NCBI GenBank assembly: GCA_041618535.1
Contig: JBFKFP010000172.1
Location: forward strand, 1-5,667
DNA from: SHLJ01 sp041618535
GTDB taxonomy: Bacteria > Bacteroidota > Bacteroidia > Flavobacteriales > Flavobacteriaceae
Length of the DNA: 5,667 nt
Direction: 5' to 3'
Part shown: piece after piece, positions 1-5,448 of the stretch
How the letters are laid out: the number at the start of each line of letters is the position of its first letter
Numbering within the stretch: the first letter of the stretch is position 1
Notes under the pieces: generated by a model
Database searches by the model: none
The model's input: the letters and a program-made list of their open reading frames with translations, nothing else
Told to the model about the DNA's origin: nothing
Program-made: the position numbers and the translations under genes

Positions 1-990
1 GGTGAAATGAAACAGGTTTTTAGCCCGGTCCAGATTTTGATCGGGATAATTTACCTTGTAATAGATATTACCATTCAAGTAATCTGTTAAAGCCCTTAAA
101 CCGTGCAGGAAAGGCATATATGCACAACCCAGAACCAAAGTTGATATTTCATCCTGCGTTAGCTGTATTTCTGAATCTTTCAATCCACGGAGAAAAGCTT
201 CGAAAAAATCAAGTTTGAACTCTACTCTGGAGAGATCGGTTTCATTTTCAGAAACCGGGTTAACAATCGTTCGCACCGCGTCTCCGAAATCATAATAAAA
301 ATAACCTGGCATTATAGTGTCTAAATCTATAAGGCAAAGGGCTTTTCCGAACCTATCAAAAAGAATGTTGCTCAGTTTACTGTCGTTATGACACACCCTT
401 AACGGGAGCTTTTTGTCAAGAACGTTCTTGATTACCGGCCATTTGGTTTCTACATATTCTATTTCAGTTCGGGCCTTTGATTTGGAGTCTCTATCTGCCG
501 ATTCCATTGCCGTCTCAAACTCTTTCATACGAAAACTGAGATCATTAAACCCCGGAATAATAATTTCAAAATCCTCAGGATTGAGATTATTCGTCAGATT
601 GTGAAACTTTCCCAAAACTTTTCCTGCCTGGTAAGCCAATCCCGGATCATTAAGGCTCTCATGAACCACTGAGGCCGGAATATACTCCATGATTCGCCAA
701 TATCCCTCAGGGCCTTTGTATAAGGTTTGGCCGGTCTTCGTTTTCAAAAAGTGGATCCTGCTGTATTCGGAATCCCCTAAAGTATCTATTGCTCTGTCAA
801 TATTCTTTTGAATACGCAATGGGTTTGTGAATACAGTTTCATTAATTCGCTGAAGGACAAAAGCAATTTCACCTTTTATCTGAACGAAATAGGAATTATG
901 AATATAACCCTGGCTTACCGGTACAAATTCGATGTCATCAGATTCAATGCCGAAGTTGTTCACCACCGAAATTAAATGTCCGGCATCCAT
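1..990 (-). CDS. NahK-like sugar/small-molecule kinase of the APH fold (3' end cut by window)
   Basis: My own reverse translation gives 330 open codons from ATG at 990 to the window edge with no stop, so only the last C-terminal residues are missing. The protein kinase-like/aminoglycoside phosphotransferase fold is shown by an N-terminal nucleotide-loop motif QGYIHNSYFV (about residues 27-36), a Brenner-type catalytic loop CHNDSKLSNILF with H201, D203 (probable catalytic base) and N208 (metal ligand), and the second metal motif LIDLDTIMPG with D222 and D224, followed by YDFGDAVRT. The HND-SKL-N and IDLDTxMPG wording is that of N-acetylhexosamine 1-kinase-like enzymes (often annotated 'aminoglycoside phosphotransferase' or 'mucin desulfatase') rather than drug-resistance kinases. 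The gene starts 4 nt after the stop of the nucleotidyltransferase, so the two are surely co-transcribed. I infer anomeric phosphorylation of a sugar in the cytoplasm. The exact sugar cannot be read from the sequence. Confidence 0.88.
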   Translation of the reverse strand, partial: MDAGHLISVVNNFGIESDDIEFVPVSQGYIHNSYFVQIKGEIAFVLQRINETVFTNPLRIQKNIDRAIDTLGDSEYSRIHFLKTKTGQTLYKGPEGYWRIMEYIPASVVHESLNDPGLAYQAGKVLGKFHNLTNNLNPEDFEIIIPGFNDLSFRMKEFETAMESADRDSKSKARTEIEYVETKWPVIKNVLDKKLPLRVCHNDSKLSNILFDRFGKALCLIDLDTIMPGYFYYDFGDAVRTIVNPVSENETDLSRVEFKLDFFEAFLRGLKDSEIQLTQDEISTLVLGCAYMPFLHGLRALTDYLNGNIYYKVNYPDQNLDRAKNLFHFT

Positions 991-994
991 GAGA

Positions 995-1882
995 TCAGTT
1001 CTTCCAGAGAGGTGTTTGATAAAGACCCTTATCCGTAAGTGACTGAAGGGTTTTCACGGCGTTCATCTTATCATCATAATAAGTAACTCCAAACCAGTCG
1101 CTCTTTGCATCCAGTAAGGCTATATCGATGAGTCCGGTACTCATCATTTCCTGGGCAACAAAAGGCAGGTAGATCTCGTTTTTTTCAAGGTTGCCAGGCT
1201 CGGACAGGAACATTCTGAAGTACTCGGTAATGTAACTGAAAACAGAGGGATTGCAGATCCAGAAGTTCATAGAGACAACCGTTTCGGGATCGAGTTTCCG
1301 ACCGCTGTCCTCATCGATGATCTCACCATCGATCCAGCTGATCCTGGTGTGTTCAACTATACTCTTAAGGCTCCCGTTCTCAGCCATGCAAACCCCTCTG
1401 GACACAGAACCATGATCCGATAAGGTGTCCTTGATCTTATAGCCGACAAGTGCATAGATGTTTTCTGAGGAATTGGATCTGATGAATCCGGATGCAGCTT
1501 CAAAGGCAGCCTTTCCGTAGTAATCATCAGCATTGATAATCACGAATTCCGAATCGATCACTTCCCGTGCAGTCCAGACCGCATGAGCCGTCCCCCAGGG
1601 TTTTTCCCTGTCTGTTGTTACGGCAATGCCGACAGGGATGTCATTTATATCCTGAACCAGTACATCCAGCTTAACATGATCAGGTAACCGCTCACCCAAA
1701 TAATTTTCAAGAAATTCGCGATTTGCCGCTTTTGTGATGACGACAATATGGTTAAACCCCTGTTTCAGAGCATCATAAATACTGAATTCCATCAGAAACT
1801 CATTCTTGGGGCCTAGTTCATCGAATTGCTTTAATTTTCCATATCGGCTACCGCTTCCGGCAGCCATAAGTAATAAGGTCAT
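995..1882 (-). CDS. Sugar-nucleotide-type nucleotidyltransferase (NDP-sugar pyrophosphorylase family)
   Basis: This 295-residue protein begins directly with the glycosyltransferase-A-like nucleotide-binding signature LLMAAGSGSRYGKLKQF (residues 4-20: GxGxRxG plus the K18 region). It continues with EKPWGTAHAV (93-102), which normally contacts the base and sugar, and NADDYYG (117-123), whose aspartates bind the divalent metal. LSDHGSVSRGVC (154-165), VSMNFWIC (203-210) and a C-terminal DWFGVTYYDDK block complete a pattern typical of Bacteroidota nucleotidyltransferases found beside NahK-like kinases. The expected reaction is NTP plus sugar-1-phosphate giving NDP-sugar plus pyrophosphate. The chosen ATG at 1882 puts the signature at the extreme N-terminus as usual. 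An ATG 5 nt upstream is out of frame and stops at once. There are no membrane segments, so it is cytosolic. The downstream kinase would supply its substrate. The sugar and the nucleotide (U, T or G) are not determinable here. Confidence 0.9.
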   Translation of the reverse strand: MTLLLMAAGSGSRYGKLKQFDELGPKNEFLMEFSIYDALKQGFNHIVVITKAANREFLENYLGERLPDHVKLDVLVQDINDIPVGIAVTTDREKPWGTAHAVWTAREVIDSEFVIINADDYYGKAAFEAASGFIRSNSSENIYALVGYKIKDTLSDHGSVSRGVCMAENGSLKSIVEHTRISWIDGEIIDEDSGRKLDPETVVSMNFWICNPSVFSYITEYFRMFLSEPGNLEKNEIYLPFVAQEMMSTGLIDIALLDAKSDWFGVTYYDDKMNAVKTLQSLTDKGLYQTPLWKN

Positions 1883-1898
1883 TTCATCGATAATTTGG

Positions 1899-1912
1899 TC
1901 CTAAAAATAGGA
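1899..1912. promoter_or_regulatory. Short palindrome upstream of the nucleotidyltransferase-kinase unit
   Basis: TCCTA, AAAA, TAGGA is a perfect 5-bp inverted repeat with a 4-bp centre, lying 17-30 bp upstream of the nucleotidyltransferase ATG. That is where an operator or the 5' leader would be. The same TCCTA/TAGGA half-sites recur with a 3-bp centre at 3125-3139. I found no convincing TAnnTTTG promoter in this 119-bp gap on either strand. An operator role is inference, and a match this short could be chance in A/T-rich DNA. Confidence 0.25.
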
Positions 1913-2001
1913 TATTGTAGGGAATTTGTCCCGTTCATCGAATAAAAACCGGATTATTTTTTGTATTTTATACATTGTTCCATTGAATTAATCCGTTGAT
2001 A

Positions 2002-2283
2002 ATGAGTCAAGCTTGGTACATATTCATATTTATGGTATTGCTTTTCACGAGCATTTATCTCTGGGCTTACGTTTTCTCTGAAAGAAAAGAGCGCCGTAAG
2101 GAACGAGAAAAAGAACGGAAGGAAGCAGAGAAGGAGTTGCGTTTTCAGCAACTGAAGAAAGATGCTCATGAAAGACGGGCTATAATTGATGAGAAGTACA
2201 AAATGGTTGAAGAACGCAGTAAGGTGATTCAGAGAGAACTCCAACGTCTTGAACGGAATAAGCCTTCTGTATTACAGGACTAA
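2002..2283 (+). CDS. Small membrane-anchored coiled-coil protein, unknown function
   Basis: A 93-residue protein from ATG at 2002. A TTG start two codons earlier (1996) is possible but less likely. Residues about 5-24 (WYIFIFMVLLFTSIYLWAYV) form one hydrophobic helix framed by tryptophan and tyrosine, as in membrane interfaces. From about residue 28 to 86 the chain is almost entirely Lys/Arg/Glu with regular leucines, isoleucines and valines, which predicts a long single helix or coiled coil. The dense positive charge just after the helix suggests that the C-terminal part lies in the cytoplasm. I do not recognise the family. It lies alone on the plus strand between minus-strand genes, and its stop is 2 bp from the stop of the nitroreductase. 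A competing minus-strand frame over the same DNA (1954-2244) reads as an antisense shadow. I judge the plus frame real because of its coherent membrane-plus-helix architecture. Confidence 0.7.
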   Translation: MSQAWYIFIFMVLLFTSIYLWAYVFSERKERRKEREKERKEAEKELRFQQLKKDAHERRAIIDEKYKMVEERSKVIQRELQRLERNKPSVLQD

Positions 2284-2304
2284 TTTTAATCAACCAGCCT
2301 GTAA
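2272..2304. terminator. Possible shared terminator between convergent genes
   Basis: TTACAGG (2272-2278) and CCTGTAA (2298-2304) are perfect 7-bp inverted arms around a 19-nt loop that contains both stop codons (2281-2283 plus, 2286-2288 minus). The place is right for a bidirectional transcription end, but the loop is long and there is no T-tract on either side, so a classic intrinsic terminator is doubtful. Each arm also lies inside a coding end. Confidence 0.25.
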
Positions 2305-3017
2305 ACTTCTTCGAACGGAATTCTGAATCGGGTTCCGTAAACACCTTTTTCATCTCTTACCCCACAGCCTAACACCATATTTATCTCCGCTCCATGGGGT
2401 AGTTTCAGGATTCTTTTTACCCTTAAGGTATCACTGCCTTCCATCGGACAGGTATCATAGCCTATGGCTGCCATACTGATCATAAAATTCTGGGCAGCAA
2501 GAGCAGCACTTTTGTGGGCAACCACTCTCAGATCGCTATGTCTAACCTGCCTGTATATAGGCCGGAAGAGTCCGGCAACCTGGAAGGATAGGAATTTTAT
2601 CCATCCCAGAATTCCGAGAATATCGAAATAGGTAAAAGGTATTAGTTTTCCATAGTAATCATTCGCCATTTTCTTTCTCTTCAGAAGACGTTCACTAAGA
2701 TCAGGCTTATCAAAACTTGAGTTAATAAATTCCAGGTTTGCTCTGGCGCGTTTTCTCCAAAGGTCTTTACGTGTAACTACAACTACAATCTGTTTTGCCG
2801 TTCTGGCCGCATTTTGATTAAAACAGGCCTTTGCTATTTTACTGATCTTATCCTGATCCGTTACATGGTAAAACTCCCAAAGCTGGAGATTGCTGCTGTT
2901 GGCGGCGAGAGTGGCATTTCTTAAACAGACTTCAACTTTTTCAGTATCTATTGTTTCCTCTTTGTATATTCTTACTGCCCTGCGGTATGCAATGGCCTCT
3001 GAGACGGTTTTTTCCAT
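2286..3017 (-). CDS. Nitroreductase-family flavoprotein (NAD(P)H:FMN-dependent oxidoreductase)
   Basis: This 243-residue protein has the family's N-terminal FMN-phosphate motif AYRRAVRIYKEE (R12, R13, R16), then SSNLQLWEFYHV (41-52), where the polar residues and Q45 normally contact the flavin ring. The C-terminal half has AALAAQNFMISMAAIGYDTCPMEG (171-194), the conserved dimer helix and FMN loop ending in E193-G194, followed by LKLPHGAEINMVLGCGV (205-220), the usual final strand. Such enzymes are cytosolic FMN homodimers that use NAD(P)H to reduce nitro groups, quinones, enones or similar compounds. The real substrate is unknown. The central insert, about residues 100-160, is long and hydrophobic around 130-150 (FDILGILGWIKFLSFQVAGLF), probably a lid or dimer element and not a true membrane span. 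The start at 3017 is supported by a promoter 19-49 bp upstream. It is a single-gene unit, convergent with the small membrane protein. Confidence 0.88.
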   Translation of the reverse strand: MEKTVSEAIAYRRAVRIYKEETIDTEKVEVCLRNATLAANSSNLQLWEFYHVTDQDKISKIAKACFNQNAARTAKQIVVVVTRKDLWRKRARANLEFINSSFDKPDLSERLLKRKKMANDYYGKLIPFTYFDILGILGWIKFLSFQVAGLFRPIYRQVRHSDLRVVAHKSAALAAQNFMISMAAIGYDTCPMEGSDTLRVKRILKLPHGAEINMVLGCGVRDEKGVYGTRFRIPFEEVYRLVD

Positions 3018-3029
3018 TTATAAATTGAA

Positions 3030-3070
3030 TTTAACCAAAGATAAGAGGGTTAATCTTTTAACCAAAGATA
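3030..3070. repeat. Tandem 14-bp direct repeat, 27-bp period
   Basis: TTTAACCAAAGATA occurs exactly at 3030-3043 and again at 3057-3070. On the minus strand each copy reads TATCTTTGGTTAAA, which contains a full TAnnTTTG core. The copy nearer the gene acts as the probable -7 element, and the TTTG of the far copy falls where the -33 element should be. The repeat could thus be a tandem promoter duplication or a pair of regulator sites. Confidence 0.8.
3036..3066 (-). promoter_or_regulatory. Bacteroidota-type promoter of the nitroreductase gene
   Basis: Read on the minus strand, TTTG at 3066-3063 is followed after exactly 19 bp by TATCTTTG at 3043-3036, a perfect TAnnTTTG. This is the known -33/-7 pattern used by the major sigma factor of Bacteroides and Flavobacterium. 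Transcription would start near 3028-3032, leaving a leader of roughly 11-15 nt before the ATG at 3017. A second TATCTTTG at 3070-3063 has no well-placed -33 partner and would give a longer leader if used. Confidence 0.65.
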
Positions 3071-3099
3071 GATCCTAGTTTGACAATGAAAGTATTACC

Positions 3100-3158
3100 A
3101 AAAAAACACTTCAAATTATTTATAATCCTAACATAGGATAAATCTTGAAAAGTGTTTT
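3100..3158 (-). terminator. Nested imperfect hairpin with T-tract on the minus strand
   Basis: AAAACACTT (3103-3111) pairs perfectly with AAGTGTTTT (3150-3158). Inside, CAA/TTG (3112-3114 with 3145-3147), ATTT/AAAT (3118-3121 with 3140-3143) and ATCCTA/TAGGAT (3125-3130 with 3134-3139, loop ACA) continue the stem with small bulges, for about 22 pairs in 56 nt. On the minus strand the stem is followed by seven T (3106-3100), an intrinsic-terminator layout, although the stem is A/T-rich. It would stop any minus-strand transcript coming from 3160-3460 before the nitroreductase promoter. On the plus strand only four T follow. A protein-binding dyad is the alternative. Confidence 0.4.
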
Positions 3159-3162
3159 CAAG
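3144..3162. promoter_or_regulatory. Perfect 19-bp palindrome, candidate operator
   Basis: CTTGAAAA, GTG, TTTTCAAG is an inverted repeat with 8-bp perfect arms and a 3-bp centre. It shares 3150-3158 with the right arm of the larger hairpin, so in RNA the two structures exclude each other. No T-tract follows on either side, so it looks like a dimeric regulator site or an alternative RNA fold and not a terminator. No regulator gene lies in the window to pair it with. Confidence 0.45.
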
Positions 3163-3326
3163 GATCTCAATTCTAACCGTAATGATCAACCTTTCTAAAT
3201 TTCCATGAAAGGATACCGGTATGCCGTCTGTAAAAATAGATTGAACGTTGTTAGATCGATCTTTTCAAATTCCTGAATTTGTTGTAGAGGATTTCTTCGG
3301 ACAAAACCATCATTTTGAGAGAAATC

Positions 3327-3368
3327 CATTCGTCGACATTTAAAAGTCATCCGTCGACATAGAAAGGT
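3327..3368. repeat. Two 21-bp tandem units with CGTCGACAT cores, candidate activator site
   Basis: The units 3327-3347 and 3348-3368 match at 17 of 21 positions. Their 9-bp core CGTCGACAT (3331-3339 and 3352-3360) is identical and contains the palindrome GTCGAC. Two 9-bp direct repeats separated by 12 bp place both sites on the same face of the helix, the geometry known for LytTR-type response regulators such as AgrA and ComE. The bases do not match the published LytTR consensus well, so only the geometry supports that idea. The repeat lies 94-135 bp upstream of the hydrolase ATG. Confidence 0.6.
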
Positions 3369-3407
3369 CGTTGGCAGGATTTTAAACAATACAAATATCC
3401 TTGACCT

Positions 3408-3415
3408 TATTTTCG
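3408..3415 (+). promoter_or_regulatory. Possible -7 element for the hydrolase-kinase transcript
   Basis: TATTTTCG differs from TAnnTTTG at one base and lies 46 bp before the hydrolase ATG. No TTTG or TTG is found 17-23 bp upstream of it, which would suit a promoter that depends on an activator bound at the tandem repeat whose second core ends 47 bp upstream. This is a weak single-element call. Confidence 0.3.
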
Positions 3416-3461
3416 CATTAGAATTTCTGTCAACCCAACTATTTAAATTTAATTTTTTATT

Positions 3462-4070
3462 ATGAAGCAAGCTTTAATCCTGATAGGATTTCAAAACGAT
3501 TATTTCGCTCAAGATGGTATACTACGCTCTGTGGTAGAAGAGTCTTCAAAGAACACCAAAATTATTGAAAATATTACTCATTTATTGAGCAACATCGACC
3601 GGGAGTTATTAGTGATCTCGACTCCTATTATTTTTTCAGAAAACTATAAAGAACTTACAGATCCAGTTGGAATTCTCAAGATCATAAAGGAGGTAGGTGC
3701 TTTCAAAGCCGGGAGCAAAGGATCTGAGACCATAGATGAAATCCGAAATTTCGGTTCCCGTATCATGGAAATTCCGGGAAAGCTCGGTTTGAATGCCTTC
3801 CATGGCACTGACCTGGAAGAGACTTTAACAGATCATGGTATCGAGGAGGTAATAATAGCTGGTACTGTTGCCAGTATTTGTATCGATTCAACAGGGAGAT
3901 CGGCCTTTGAAAAAGGGTTTAAGGTATCCATGTTGTCAGATTGTATTTCCGGGAGAACGGTTTTTGAAAAAGATTTTTTCGTGGAACAGGTCTTTCCCCT
4001 TTATGCCGATGTCATTGACTCCGGGTCATTGTTAGAAAAAAGAAAAAGTAAGGTTTCCATCAATATTTAA
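3462..4070 (+). CDS. Isochorismatase-like cysteine hydrolase
   Basis: This 202-residue protein has the full catalytic set of the isochorismatase-like hydrolase fold: D13 in ALILIGFQNDYF, K107 in PGKLGLNAFHGTDLEE, and nucleophile C140 in IIAGTVASICIDSTGRSAFEKGF, which also carries the STxRxA helix start. The length is normal. The family includes nicotinamidases, ureidoacrylate and N-carbamoylsarcosine amidases, isochorismatases and many uncharacterised hydrolases. I see no metal-binding DxHxxxH set after D13, which argues against a classical nicotinamidase. Substrate unknown, cytosolic. The ATG at 3462 follows an A/T-rich leader without a Shine-Dalgarno site, as is usual in Bacteroidota. It ends 24 nt before the histidine kinase, in the same direction, so the two are probably one transcript. 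The last twelve residues are a basic tail (KRKSK) beyond the normal fold end. Confidence 0.87.
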   Translation: MKQALILIGFQNDYFAQDGILRSVVEESSKNTKIIENITHLLSNIDRELLVISTPIIFSENYKELTDPVGILKIIKEVGAFKAGSKGSETIDEIRNFGSRIMEIPGKLGLNAFHGTDLEETLTDHGIEEVIIAGTVASICIDSTGRSAFEKGFKVSMLSDCISGRTVFEKDFFVEQVFPLYADVIDSGSLLEKRKSKVSINI

Positions 4071-4094
4071 GCTCCTTCTCCTAACCGAGTAAGA

Positions 4095-5330
4095 ATGAAA
4101 TGTATGAATCAGCAGCAACGCAATCTTGATATTGAAATCCAGCACAAACTTATCGAAGAGTTGATGCTGTCTAACCGGGAGTTGCAACTTATCAATCGCT
4201 TTTCGATCGCTATTCAGGAAGGCTGTTCAACGGGTGATATCCTTTTTATCCTGGGTAAATTTTGTGTTGACCAGTTATCTTGCGACGACTGTTATGTGCG
4301 TTTGTTTGATTCTAATAATTTGTGCCTTAATAAGATGATGGTTCACGGTTCGGGAAACCTGGTTCCCCTCAAATCGGAGTGTCCTGATTCCATTCCACTG
4401 GATAAGTGTTTGGAAGGTCGGGCTGCCAGTACTATGGAACCTCAGTTTGAAAGAATACTCAACCGGAATTCAGAAGCAGAGAATCCTAACGATCATAAGA
4501 TGGGGTGTTTTGCTATACCCATGATTCACAGGAAACAGCTGGTTGGAGTAGTGGCTGTAAAACATTTCAATTCCGATGAATTCAAAAAGAAAAGTTTTAA
4601 CAGCCTGGTGACCATGGCTTCAATGACAGCCACAAAACTTGTCCAGGTCAATCATTTCGAGGCGATCCTGGAATACCAGCAGCAGCTTGAAGAATACATC
4701 CATGTTATTTCACATGATATGAAATCCCCGTTAAGGTCGATCAATGCCCTTGTTTCATGGATCAAGGAAGACAACGACGGAGATTTGGATGAAACAACTC
4801 AAAGGAATTTTGAACTGATAGACGAAACCCTGTTGCAGATGGAAAACCTGATAAACGGAACCCTGAACTATTCCAAAATAGGTTATCAGTCAAAAGGAAA
4901 TGAACTGGTCAACCTGAACCAGATTCTGGAGGAGCTAAAACTCACACTTGTTATTCCGGACCACATCGGCATTAGTATCCCGAAACCACTGCCGCCTTTA
5001 AAAGGAGACAAAACGCATTTTGTGCAGATATATCAGAACCTTCTGAGTAACGCTATCCGGTTCATGGATAAGAAAGAAGGTAAGATTACTCTGGACTGGA
5101 AGGAAAGCAAAGAGTTTTACGTCTTCTCGGTTGAGGACAATGGGGTTGGAATACCGGCTGCTTATCATGACAAGATCTTCAAAATTTTTCAATCTCTGAG
5201 CAACAAGAAGGAATCCTCTGGCATAGGATTGTCTATCGTTAGGAAATTAGTAAAGATATACAATGGTGAAATCTGGGTGAAAAGCGAAGAGGGCAAAGGA
5301 TCTAAATTTTCTTTTTCCATAAAGAAATAG
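4095..5330 (+). CDS. Soluble GAF-domain sensor histidine kinase
   Basis: A 411-residue protein with no membrane segment. A short helical N-terminus (1-40) leads into a GAF-like sensor domain (about 35-185, including DDCYVRLFD and a closing VGVVAVKHF strand). A linking helix (187-203) leads to the dimerisation/phosphoacceptor helix with ISHDMKSPLRSI, where H207 is the phosphorylated histidine. The ATP-binding domain shows the N box QIYQNLLSNAIRF (N315, N319), G1 box DNGVGIP (348-354), F box KIFKIF and G2 box SSGIGLSIVRKL (375-385). It should autophosphorylate in response to a cytosolic signal and pass phosphate to a response regulator encoded elsewhere. All nine cysteines (3, 44, 57, 63, 66, 77, 96, 105, 138) are in the sensor third. 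No phytochrome-like chromophore motif is evident. The start could also be M4 (4104). It lies 24 nt after the hydrolase. Confidence 0.9.
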   Translation: MKCMNQQQRNLDIEIQHKLIEELMLSNRELQLINRFSIAIQEGCSTGDILFILGKFCVDQLSCDDCYVRLFDSNNLCLNKMMVHGSGNLVPLKSECPDSIPLDKCLEGRAASTMEPQFERILNRNSEAENPNDHKMGCFAIPMIHRKQLVGVVAVKHFNSDEFKKKSFNSLVTMASMTATKLVQVNHFEAILEYQQQLEEYIHVISHDMKSPLRSINALVSWIKEDNDGDLDETTQRNFELIDETLLQMENLINGTLNYSKIGYQSKGNELVNLNQILEELKLTLVIPDHIGISIPKPLPPLKGDKTHFVQIYQNLLSNAIRFMDKKEGKITLDWKESKEFYVFSVEDNGVGIPAAYHDKIFKIFQSLSNKKESSGIGLSIVRKLVKIYNGEIWVKSEEGKGSKFSFSIKK

Positions 5331-5351
5331 TGCTTGCTCGGCTCAACTTGT

Positions 5352-5408
5352 CTTGGCAGATTTTTCTATTTGAATCCATTTAACCGTATTGTATTTGATC
5401 TTGGTGTC
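5352..5408. repeat. Imperfect direct repeat, copy A
   Basis: This 57-bp copy matches 5602-5657 at roughly three quarters of positions with one single-base gap. The exact blocks are CTTGGCAGA, TATTTGAATCCAT and GTATTTGAT. It begins 22 nt after the kinase stop. Copy A lacks the complete hairpin arm seen beside copy B, though five T follow CTTGGCAGA. On the minus strand it reads IKYNTVKWIQIEKSAK, against IKYHLYDGFK-stop in copy B, so both may descend from one duplicated 3' gene end. Confidence 0.65.
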
Positions 5409-5448
5409 ATCCTGCTCAATGATGAGAAATGTCCTATGGGCCTGTTAA

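Larger units (their letters stand above)
3018..3461. other. Gene-free regulatory interval between divergent nitroreductase and hydrolase genes
   Basis: No convincing protein lies in these 444 bases. The only long frame (3195-3470, minus) has no recognisable composition and overlaps the hydrolase start. From left to right the stretch holds the nitroreductase promoter built from a tandem 14-bp repeat, a nested hairpin with an adjacent A/T tract, a 19-bp palindrome, about 160 bp in which I see nothing, a tandem 21-bp repeat, and a possible promoter for the hydrolase. The density of dyads and repeats is far above that of the coding parts of the window and suggests control of both divergent units. 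Confidence 0.6.

Noticed and set aside
413..604. Plus-strand frame of 63 codons inside the kinase gene
   Set aside because: It lies fully opposite a convincing conserved kinase frame that contains the catalytic region, so it is an antisense shadow.
1954..2244. Minus-strand frame of 96 codons opposite the small membrane protein
   Set aside because: It is the antisense shadow of a K/E-rich coding region (AAG/GAA repeats read as Leu/Phe/Ser), with no sensible architecture.
2890..3078. Plus-strand frame of 62 codons over the nitroreductase start
   Set aside because: It is antisense to the conserved FMN motif and the promoter and has no recognisable features.
3100..3162. Miniature inverted-repeat transposon
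   Set aside because: The inverted arms are short and no target-site duplication is evident on either side. A regulatory or terminator structure explains the dyads more simply.
3327..3368. CRISPR-like repeat
   Set aside because: Only two units, directly abutting with no unique spacers of CRISPR length, and no cas genes. It is a short tandem or operator-type repeat.
3195..3470. Minus-strand frame of 91 codons overlapping the hydrolase start
   Set aside because: Its composition shows no domain, it crosses the tandem 21-bp repeat (which produces two CRRM words because 21 bp is seven codons), and it covers the hydrolase leader. It is best explained as open by chance.
4998..5192. Minus-strand frame of 64 codons inside the histidine kinase
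   Set aside because: It is antisense to the N and G1 boxes of a clear ATPase domain.
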